From assembly GCA_023213315.1 (NCBI GenBank), contig JAKCPI010010712.1, positions 1 through 64,000 on the forward strand: 64,000 nt of DNA, given 5' to 3'. Both the position numbers and the translations under genes were made by a program. The notes below the pieces were generated by a model. That model saw only the letters and a program-made list of their open reading frames with translations. It searched no databases and was not told the DNA's origin. Of this stretch, positions 8,701 through 18,800 are shown in pieces (position 1 is the stretch's first letter; the number at the start of each line of letters is the position of its first letter). Source of the DNA: Euborellia annulipes. Lineage: Eukaryota > Arthropoda > Insecta > Dermaptera > Anisolabididae.

Positions 8701-10328
8701 AAATTTTAAATCCGAATATATATGCGCTTCAGAGGAAAAAAAATTTTTTATATTTTTTTTCCATGACCAATTAAGATATCCCCCACCCCGCCTGCAGCCC
8801 TGTTTATAATATAATTTGGGAGGTCATTTTATAAACTATATCGATAGAAAATACTTACGCAATTTGTAAATTCATTTCTCCTCCCACAGTGACATCATAA
8901 ATACGAATTGCTCCATCGAAGCAATGATTTGGATCCTGACGAGCTTCAAAAATCCATCTATTCGCACCTCCAATTATAAATTTATTCAATGTTGCTATGA
9001 TTCTAGTTTCACGTGGCGATTCCAAGGTAAAAACACATTCCACTATAAAAAAAAAATATTTCAATTGAAATATAAAATTAAATTCTGGACCATTGATCTC
9101 TTCTTTAATTTTTTTAAATATTTCAATCATTTTTATTGAAAAGAAGAATATATGCAAATTTGTATTATAATTTTGTATGAACATTAACAATTTATCGTCC
9201 TGAAGATGGGAGCGATGCGTTCCCGAAACGTCGACGATATTTAAATAAAGTTTTTGTTCTTTGCTGTTGCCTTCATGTACCTGTACCTGTTCATTTTTAT
9301 TGAATAAGATAATCCTATGACAAGGTTCTGGGTGTAAAAGATAGACATAAATAGGAAAATTTGGATCATTGATTCTCAATCACGTTTCTAGTGATCCGCC
9401 AAAACTAAAAGCGTAAAATTATTACAGTAGAAACAAAAGCAATTCGCAATAGCGCGGCCCCTTTAATTTAGCTTTTCCTTTTTGTAATAACTTATTAGAT
9501 TTGTATTTTAGTATAAATGTATAGATTCTGTGACCAGAAAGGGGGTGAGGTTCGGGACGATTAACGCACACTCCCTCCAAATGAATAAATTTTAAAGAAT
9601 ATAATATTAATCTATAATTTCTATAGCTTATAACATGGAACATTTCGAGACATGCATTGAATGAGGAGATGTTAACAAAAAAAGCCTTGAATAGATTTAA
9701 TTGGAGGGGGCGGAGAGCATTCACTTACGTAAGATAGTTAAGGGCTAGGTATCGCATTTGCTTCTGAGTCGGGTTTCGGGTCATCCGGGACGATTTCCGC
9801 ACCCTCCCTCCAAATGCTCCCCTCTATTTTTCTAAGAAAAATGTCATATTTTTTGGCAACAGAAAAAGATAATTTTTGGAAAAAGCAACAGATAGGAAAG
9901 GAGGGTATTTCCCCAAATCACTCTATTTAATTGGGAGACAAAGAATAGGATTATACTATTAAGGAGAAATCAAAAAATTTTGATTTATCGAATTAAGGTT
10001 TAAAACTTTTTAAATATCGATTGAATCCCCCTCTTGTCAAGGGTATATAAGTAGGCCTATATTTCCAAATTATTTGTTTATTTTTTTCGAGCTCAAAAAA
10101 TAATTAAAATAAATTACCAGTTGGATGAATTAACTGAGCAGCCCAATTAAATCCTTGATCCATTTGTGCAAGTAGTGAACCATTGTAATAAAAAACATGC
10201 CGAGAACTAAGTAAATGAACAGAAAAACAAGGAACTAACGGAATTCTATTTCTTTCCATCTGAGAATTGACTAAAATAAAATTAATTATATTTATACACA
10301 GCACTTTAATGATCATCATTGGATGCAT
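5781..10328 (-). CDS. secreted CUB-like, low-complexity protein
   Basis: Four exons join in phase: 10328-10118, 9042-8859, 8556-8402 and 6679-5781. Donors are CTG|GTAATT, TTGC|GTAAGT and ATAG|GTAACA; acceptors are TTTTATAG, TTTTTTTAG and ATTTTTCAG. Exons 1-3 carry a beta-rich segment with spaced cysteines (ECVFTLES, DPNHCFDGAIRIYD, AACQTAPELP) that resembles a CUB domain. Exon 4 codes about 298 residues rich in Thr, Ser, Asn, Glu and Pro, with an acidic start. Total is about 480 residues. If translation starts at 10328, the N-terminus has a hydrophobic signal-like stretch. Alternatively TTTTATTTTAG just upstream of 10270 is an acceptor and the true start lies further 5'. An extracellular or cuticular role is inference. 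I do not recognise the orthologue. It is downstream of Ect4 in the same direction. Confidence 0.7.
6769..7197. repeat. Penelope-derived foldback with two opposed hammerhead cores
   Basis: The two halves are reverse complements (starting ACAGTGGAGAATTGGAGATA and ending with its complement). Each half carries CTGAAGA, a GGCC...GGCC stem II and GAAACGTC. The + core is 7092-7136 and the minus core 6829-6872. It lies in the intron between exons 3 and 4 of the CUB-like gene. A related, decayed foldback is at 24463-24735. Confidence 0.8.
7422..7601 (-). repeat. tRNA-derived SINE
   Basis: Near full-length copy of the family seen at 1-111. It has A box TGGTGTATGGG, B box GGGTTCGGACC and a 3' region ending in GTTGCCGAAAAGACTGAGTG. 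Confidence 0.75.
7676..7832 (-). repeat. truncated SINE body
   Basis: Body of the same SINE (GCCGAAAAGACAGTGTGAAT end, TTAAATAAAAATGCCTGG) without the tRNA-like head. It is preceded by a CACA-rich run. Confidence 0.65.
9193..9239 (+). ncRNA. hammerhead ribozyme motif, Penelope type
   Basis: All invariant core parts are present in order. The stem I 5' strand TATCGTC (9193-9199) is followed by CTGAAGA (9200-9206). Stem II is GGGA (9208-9211) with TCCC (9221-9224). GAAA (9225-9228) and CGTC (9229-9232) follow, then the stem I 3' strand GACGATA (9233-9239), a perfect 7-bp match. The predicted cut is after the C at 9232. Stem III is only the ACGT step, the minimal form described for Penelope hammerheads, which are thought to work as dimers. 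It lies antisense in the intron between exons 1 and 2 of the CUB-like gene. Activity is not shown. Confidence 0.7.
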
Positions 10329-10924
10329 GTTTTCGAATAACTGTTTTGTATTCGCAGAGAAATTTCAATTTGGGCCCGTATACTCGTCGGTTTATGCGGG
10401 TTTCTTGCAAAAGTAACATCAATTCACTTTCTCTTCTAGATTTGAATGAACCAAATTACAAACTTTCCTATCATTTTCATTAGCAATAAGATGATTCTTT
10501 CAATTGTAATGTTGAAATCTTGAAAAACTCAATCGAAATCGAAACTAATTGTTTTTTTGAATTGCTAAATTAGTATGAAATGTTATAATAATGATTATAT
10601 TTTAATCTTGGCCTCTGGATAACACCCCCTGTGGGGAAGGGGGGGGGGATTATCTACCAAAACTTTTCATTGGCACATGGTGAATGATAATTAAAATCGA
10701 AAATCACTCCATTTACACTGTTCGTCAAAAAAAACGCAACACTTTGTTTCCTTTTAAAAATATTCTAATCGATCTTAATGATAATGTAATTTATTAATAA
10801 TTTAATATGAAATAATGTATAAGCTCCTATATTTATCACGAATGTGTTTATTAAATCTTTTGTGGTTTGAATTATTATTATTAGTGGAATTTTTAATTAT
10901 AGACCACATTTTTGTATTAATTAT

Positions 10925-11045
10925 TTATTAAAAATATAAATACTGTACAACGTTTCGACTGCTTATTCTACAGCCGTTCTCAAGTACTGTGCAAGTTCAT
11001 TTGAGTCCGTGCAAGTGCACAGTACTTGAGAACGGAGAATAATAA
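10925..11045. repeat. Penelope-derived foldback, decayed hammerhead
   Basis: Short foldback centred near 11000. The minus strand reads TTGAGAACGGCTGTAGAAT then CAGTCGAAACGTTG: stem II and GAAAC are present, but the CTGANGA box is altered. A relative lies at 26430-26690. Confidence 0.6.
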
Positions 11046-11084
11046 TCTCCTAATAAATATACATTTCTAATTAAATTTTAACAT

Positions 11085-11362
11085 AAATCCATATCATTTT
11101 AATAAATAATTAAAATTTAAATAAAACAAAGACAAAATTGTCCTAATTTTTTTTTATTAACGCTAAATTTCTAAATTGTTAAAATAATCTTTCTATTTCA
11201 GTTTTTCTCTATTTTATTGGAAATTCTTATAAAAACAAAATTTTTAATTAATATTTAACAAAACATATCGAGATTATGTTGATTTGTCCCTTAAATTGAA
11301 AATCAACATATTTGTCTTTGTTTTATTTAAATTGTAATTATTTATTAAAATGATTTGTATTT
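11085..11362. repeat. AT-rich palindrome
   Basis: The left arm reads ATTTAAATAAAACAAAGACA and the right arm is its complement near 11318-11335. No target duplication recognised. Confidence 0.6.
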
Positions 11363-12494
11363 GTATTAAATTTACTTAGAAATATTTCAATTATATGTTT
11401 CTTAAATTAGTATCATTAAGGTAGATTAGGATAAGAAGGAACAAAATTTTACATTTTTTTTTTGATGCGCGGTGTATTTATTATATTATTAACTGATATA
11501 AACAAAGAAAATTTCTATTGTTGGAGTCCAATTAAGGTGCAAAAATTTTAATTCGATTCTGGGAGCCTGAGGTATTTTCTTTGTTTATATGAGTTAACAA
11601 ATAATACCTAATGGTTGTTTGTATTAATAATTTTGGCTGTAATGTAGAGATGGAGATATCAGAGGGATCCTCCAGACTCAATAAAAGTTTTCTGCGTCCA
11701 AGATGATTAGTCTGTCTTCATTAAGTTCCTAATTAATTATAAAATATATAGGTAACAATAAAAAGAAAAAAAAAATTATTACAATAAAATACATTTATTA
11801 TTTAATATAGTCTCTATTTTTATTTAACAAGGCATTCATGATATACATAACTATTTATATAAATATAATTTATTCTGCTGGGACAGCTTTGGTGTAATTT
11901 AAAAAATATAATAATAACATTTTTTAAATATACAATATATAGAAAGAACAAGGCATAGTTGCTTTATAATCACGATTCTTTTTTTTTTAAATACTGCCGT
12001 ATGGACATTTTGTAAAAAAAAATAGCTGCATTTCTTCACAACTTCACGCTTTTTTTTTTTTTTTAATTAATGCATTTTTAAAGTATAACAATGGCTATAA
12101 TATTAATGTTATGATGTGAGATTATGTTTAGAGATGATATCTGTCTCGATGAAATTTTAAAATGATATTTTCTAGACAGATATTAATGTTAAGTTAATAA
12201 AAGAGTTGAGACCCATAACCATGCAAAAGCATTGGTATGATCGTTTCTGTACAATTATATATATATATATTATTTTTATAAAAACCCGAATGGACGAAAT
12301 TAGTTACCCCCTCTTGGAGAGTATTGTTAATATGACAATAAAATCTCAGAAAGAAAAACATTTCACATGAAATGTTTAGTAGCTTTAATGTTTGTTTTTA
12401 GTGTATACAGGCTTTAAATAGTTTCTTATTAATGCCTGGAATCACTAGTGTGGAAAGACAAATAATCAACGAGAGAACAGGTGAATTTAAGTGT

Positions 12495-12813
12495 TTAGTT
12501 TTTTCGCATAAGACTGCGCACTTTATTTACACATCTGTCCACAAAACTAGGCCTTCTCTCTTCGTTGGTGGGTTGTGGTATTGAATGTAATTGAATACCG
12601 GTGTTTTTTTGACAGAGCACTTCCTCGCTTGTGGGTGTAATAGTTTCGGTGGGAGATGTTGGGCTTGTTGTCCCGGAGGACAGTGGCGAGGAGCGTCTGG
12701 GTGGCGGCGGCGGCGGTTGTGATGGAGACAACCTCTTTGACGGCCTGGGGCTAGGTGGAGGTAATCCAGCTCGTCCTCTGGCCCAAGGCATTCGTGGAAG
12801 TCGTCTGGCCAAC
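12495..12813 (-). CDS. Ect4: Ect4 exon 17, readthrough extension
   Basis: After the acceptor TTAATTTTCAG the exon gives one base to complete an Arg codon, then 105 residues: a Pro/Ser-rich SH3-ligand-like stretch ([20 protein letters not shown]), then a basic end, [16 protein letters not shown], and a TAA. It is GC-rich in an AT-rich setting, which suggests coding selection. It joins in frame only to sequence downstream of the exon 16 TGA. A stop-skipping alternative exon in the 2.5-kb intron would be another explanation, but I see none. It could also be the 3' end of a separate transcript. Confidence 0.6.
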
Positions 12814-15800
12814 CTGAAAATTAATAATAATTGCAATAAATAAAGACTCGATAAAATCAGATACAAACATTTTTTAAAGCACACTTTTTTGACTATAGCC
12901 CTATACGGGGTTTTAAAATTTTCGAGACTCATCTTATGAAAAAAAAAATTTATTTACAAAAAAAATTTTATTTTTTAATAAAAATCAAGTTATTTGTTTG
13001 TTTTTTTCATACACAAAAATTGTAAAATAATTATATAAGAATAATATAAGTAATAAAAAAATTAACCCTAAATAATTTGTTAATAAATTGCCAGTTTATC
13101 ATTTTAAAGAAGAACTTGTTCTTATAAGGTCTTTATCATCTTGTACTTTTCTTTAATGCTGTATAAGTAAATAATTAAAAAATTTATAATATAATAAATA
13201 AATAAATTGAATGTATAAATACATGTGTATAATAATTCACTGGATATCTTTTGCAAATTTCTTTGATTCCAACAACTTTCAAAGCTTCAACTCCCAAATC
13301 CAAAGTTTTCTTTTATTCAATGGTAATCTTGAAAACACACGGGTGTGCTACATCAATCGTTGAGTATAATACAATTTAGATCAGTTTGATTACGTATATC
13401 TATACATTGGCGTAGCCAGAAATTTTTGATGGGGGGGGGGGATCAAGAAATTTTTTTCAAAAATTTAAGATTATTTTAGGGTATTTATAAATTACACTAG
13501 TCGACAAGGTTTTTTTCACAAGAAATCTGATAAGTGAACTTAGTACATTTTTTCATTCTGAATTCAGATATGTAGTTAGAATTTTCCATCAGGCACAGTT
13601 TTAGAGATATAGAGCAAAATAGATTTTAGTCGAAAATGGGCTCTAAAACGGCTTTTATTTAGAAAATTCAAATTATTTTTAACGCGACACCCCGTCAAAA
13701 TATGCAGATAGTTAGAATACATATAAATTTTCATCCCAATCGGAGGTCATTTAGACGTGCCGCAAACGGCTTAAAGTTTTAAAAAAATCGAAATTTTTAA
13801 GATTTTTTTGCTTTGGTCACCCCTAATACAATTTTAGATATCCCTGAATGCAAAAAACATATATTTACGATATTCTATAGTTCTTTGGCTTTCTAAAAAG
13901 CATTCATTCGTAAATTCTGTTAATTATTAACGAAATTATTAATAAAAACGTGAGCAAAGAAAAAACACAAGTACACTCACTGGTCGAAAAAAATGGACTT
14001 CAATTGAATTAAAAAGCGAACCCTATCTACGAGAAGCTAATGTATCCTCTTGTAGAGGGGCACTAACTTTATTATATATTATTAAAAAAATATCTTTTTG
14101 AATCTGATATCCTTATTTATACTTCTAAAAGAACAAGAGGTCCATTTTTTCGTCCAGTGAGTGTACTTGTGTTTTTTCTTTGCTCGCGTTTTTATTAATA
14201 ATTTCGTTAATAATTAACAGAATTTTACGAATGAATGCTTTTTAGAAAGCCAAAGAACTATAGAATATTGTAAATATATGTTTTTTGCATTCAGGGATAT
14301 CTAAAATTGTATTAGGGGTGACCAAAGCAAAAAAAATCTTAAAAATTTCGATTTTTTAAAACTTTAAGCCGTTTGCGGCACGTCTAAATGACCTCCGATT
14401 GGGATGAAAATTTATATGTATTCTAACTATCTGCATATTTTGACGGGGTGTCGCGTTAAAAATAATTTGTTCATGGGGGGGGGGGTTTGAACCCCAAACC
14501 CCCCTGGCTACGCCTATGTATCTATATATAATAATAGCGCGGAGTGTTTGTCTGTCACGCTCTGTTTGGCTAACTTTCCGTTGGAATTTTTAAACGAAAT
14601 TTTGCAGGCTTATAGAGGACGTTACGGAGAGTCCAGGAAAAATACTCGGGTCCCGAAATATCTATTACTTTTTGAGTTATTAATTCCTAAAGTTACGATT
14701 TCTCCCATAGGAAATGTTTAGAGAAATATTTAAGGATTCTTTGCATTTATGTATTCCCTCCGGCTGAACGTAAGCAGGCATTGGATTGGAATAGTAATCA
14801 TAATTAAGAAAAGTTGGGGTTTAGAGGGTGGTGCAGGCTATAAAGGGCAAAATTTCTTAAGCCCTCAGGTCTTGGTGAGGTAGCGTGCTGGCCTTTATAC
14901 ACAAGTATTGCGAGAGTTCCTTCCCGTCTCAAGTTATAATTTATTTCAATTGAGATTGGCTACCAATCCAGGTGAAATAAATGGAGGGATATAATAGACG
15001 CGGGGTCTAGAAAGCCTCTAGCTGCCGAAAAACATCTTAAATGAAATAAATAGATCTAAAAAAGAAAGGCGAGGGTCCCATAAGGAAATGTGCCCGAGCC
15101 AGCTATTTGAGGTTCATTTGCAAGATTCCCTCCGGCTAGGCGTTACTAATCTATTAAAATACATTTTTCACGAATTGGATTACATTTGTTTATTTTGCAA
15201 TAAATTTTAGTATTAAATTTAACGAAATATATAAACAATTAGGACCCGCATCTTTGGCTTTATATATAATGAATTGACTTCAAAAGAGAAGTTGAGAAAT
15301 ACTCAATATAGGCCTATATAATGATTATTTCTTTTTCACCTGTCAGCATGAGCTGGCCTCACTGCGCCGCCGCCTGCTAGTCAATCTCCTCGATCCTTAT
15401 CACTCCCTTTGCTGCTGTCGCTGCTCACCATCCTCTGGTATTGAGGCTGTTGCCGTGATAAAGATCCTGGAGTGCCTGGAGTTGCATCTCCTGCTCCCGG
15501 GCCTCCGGGTGTTTTCGCTGTTGAACTGGTAACTCCTTGCCTAATATTGAGTTCTCCTCTCATAAACCTTTCTAGTTTATCTACACAGGCATCTTGATAG
15601 TCATGTATCCATCTAGGAAAAATTATAAAATAAAAATATAACTCCAATACAGTATAATAAAAAATTCTGATTTTGTAATAATATAATTTTTAGTCGAGGC
15701 AAGTGGCTAAGCTGCGGATTTCGGATCTGAAGTTTCAATAGTACTTGGGCTCGAGTCCAGCATGCGGCAAATTATTCAACTTTGCCTAAGACTTTATTGG

Positions 15801-18800
15801 CTAGAAAAGTGGGAGTGAGAGGAGATAATCTTGCCCCCAATAATAGGTACAATGAGGGTTAATATTAAGTCCCACCCATGCATTTTCTACTTGTGATTAT
15901 TTCATTGTTTTTAAAAAAAATATTATATATTTTTTAATGGAAACTTTCATTGTTCAAACCTAGAAAATTTCCAAAAAAGATATTCATTTTATTTTATAAA
16001 AACAATGAAATAATCACAAGTAGAAAACACATGGGTGGGACTTGATATTGACCCTCTGTACAAAGAGCCAAATTTGTGGACGCCTAAGTGCCCTACCTAA
16101 GTTGGCCGAGTAAATAGGGAAGGAGTAAATCCTGCCTTGGAGGGCGACTTTTAACGTGAATCCGGGGCCTGCCAAGAGGCCTGGAAGAAGCAACTTCTCA
16201 CCCAATATAAAATTTTACTATTTTGACTTGATAAAATTATTTGTTTTCAATTATAGAGGCATGGAATGGCATATTTAGCTAAAATATATATGATTATCAA
16301 TATGGTCTTTCGAACTGAAAGGCAAAAAAAAAAGATATTTGGAAAATCAACATACCGTACTCCATTGAAATGGCAGACAGCTCTCATATCTTCAGGTAAT
16401 TCTTCAGGCTCTGGCCAGGTGAAATTGTCAATAATAGGAATAATATTACAATTTGATTGAAGTGCGGCAACAATTTCCTGAAATAAATAAAATGTTAATA
16501 CTACGGTATGCAATATATATAGAAGAAGCCAAAAGATATTTCATAACAGCAATAATTTTTTAAATCTATTTAATCTGCGTTGATATATATAATTATCACT
16601 TACCCTATGTACCCAATCCTTGCATTCTGTATCTGCAATACATCGTTCAAGAGCTCTTGGAGTTAATACAAGTAAGAAATGCCGGGCTGTTCGAATGCTT
16701 TGCAACAAATTATTGTCAAATTTTCCTGCCTCTAGCCTTTCGACGTCAATAAACACAGTAAAGCCTCGAAGTTGAAGATGAACTTTCAATAAACTACAAA
16801 TAAATAAATAAATAATTATTTAAACAATCAAAGTAATAATATAAAATTTATATCATTCTCATATATACTACAAAATCCGTTAAATGTTCTTATTTACAGA
16901 AGAGACAATAATAACTTCGCGGACAGTAAATATAAACTAATCACAGAATGTAAATAATCCGCAATTTATGTGCTGAGTTAGTATCAAGTGATGTGGATAA
17001 TAAATCGCTTTTATACCCACAAAGGGACCCCACGGGTGGTGGTTGGGTACCCAATTTTTTTTAAACTCCTAGGATTTGAAGGAGAGTATCCTGACATCAA
17101 TTTCCTAAAGCACACACACATTCACATAGTCTTTTCGGCAACTTAGACCATATAAGACTTTATACGATAACCGTTATTATGAATAATATATATATTGAGG
17201 TCCAGGCATTCTTTTTTAAGCGATTTGGTATCCAAAAGGCTTTTCCTAAAGCAGTTCTTAAAAACACTCGACTTAATTTCCGAGTTCTATAAGTTCTGAT
17301 AATTTTGTTTTATATCAACAGTGCCTGATAGCCGAGAGCGCAAGTGCAACAGTATTGTAAACAAGGAGCCGCTGGTTCGATTTTTTAATTTTATTCTATA
17401 TCCGTATATACAGTATCTCTCATATTAACTTTTTTATAATTGAAATACTAATTAACAAATATTTTTTCAACATAAATTAACATATAAATGTGGGATTGTA
17501 CAATTTTTCATCTAAAATTCTTTAATATAGGAAGGCTTATTTGTTTTTGGCCAAGTTGGTAGTGGCTTATTAAAACAATATATGGTATATTATTTAGATT
17601 TTATTTTTTGCTGCAACTGTAGCTAGCAGTTTCGATGGCTCCCACCATCATCTTCAGGCCTAAATAATATACCATATATTGTTTTAATAAGCCACTACCA
17701 ACTTGGCCAAAAACAAATAAACCTTCCTATATTAAAGAATAAATTAACATCTTTTATTTTTAACCTGCGACTATTGAACTTACGCTCTCGGCTATCAGGC
17801 ACTGTTAATATAAAACAAAATTATCCGAATTTATAGAACTCGGAAATCTTCAAAGTCGATTATCTCGAGTGTTTTTTAGGAGTGCATCGTACTGCTTTAG
17901 AAAATTGATGTCGAAATACTCACCTTCAAATCCTATGAGTTTAAAAAAAATCGGGGACCCACCACCCTTGTCAGTTTTGCAACCTTTGGATAATGAGTTG
18001 ATGATTAAAGACCATTTACTTCCGTATTTATCAAATCTTGACATTAATAAAATATCAAATTTTCAGATTTTGTAGATATAATGGGAAGAAATAAAATACC
18101 TAGCCAATTGAGATCCATTTGATCGTCTATAACTGACAAATACATCCAATGATTTATCAATATCTTCTTGTCTTGAACCAGCCAAATCACTTTCTTTTAC
18201 TACAAAATAAATATTAATGAGTATTTATTAAGTTCAAAACAAAAAAGAAAACAAAGTAATTATTGACTTACCACGGATACTTTCTAAAATACGAAGTCGA
18301 TGAATGCTATTAGGAATTCCACATTCATGCAGTAATTGATCCTCGGACAATCTCCGGAGAGAATCCATATCCACGCCAGCATTAAGCATTGAATATGTAT
18401 ATATGCTAAATTCCGGCGCAATACCCTGAAGGAACATATTTAAATTGCCAATATCTCGGCTGCTATAGTCGGCCATTTTCTTCAAATTTTGTAATTCTCT
18501 TGTAAATCTTTTAAAAAGAATTATATATAATTAGAAAAATGTTATTTTTTATAATTTAAATATCTAATTTGTATATTTACCTTCGTCTTCGAATACCATT
18601 TGTTATTCCAATGTCTTCTCTTAAATTGTCTTCGGTTAATTGAAGAAGAAGGTCTCCGTCTACTCTACTATCAACGAAATTTGAAGCATATTCAGGAAAC
18701 CCAATCTGAAAATATTAATTAATTATTAATTAACAAATATATAAGATAAAAAAATTAATAAGAAATCATTTTTTTAAATTTAGAACCTTTCCTAAATCAG

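Larger units (their letters stand above)
10329..12494. other. intergenic stretch with foldbacks
   Basis: No gene seen. It holds a G-run near 10641, a mariner-like single end near 10717 (CACTGTTCGTCAAAAAAAAC), a Penelope-type foldback at 10925-11045 (core degenerate), a palindrome at 11085-11362 and a shorter one at about 11488-11592. The far end contains the 3' UTR of the Ect4 readthrough exon. Confidence 0.5.

Noticed and set aside
12631..12843. Gly-rich + strand frame
   Set aside because: Shadow of the Pro-rich Ect4 exon 17 on the other strand.
15381..15383. Selenocysteine decoding of the Ect4 TGA
   Set aside because: SARM proteins are not selenoproteins and no SECIS-like element was recognised; TGA-CTAG readthrough explains the context better.
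16014..16205. Minus-strand 63-codon frame
   Set aside because: Lies wholly inside the SINE/foldback at 15680-16205.
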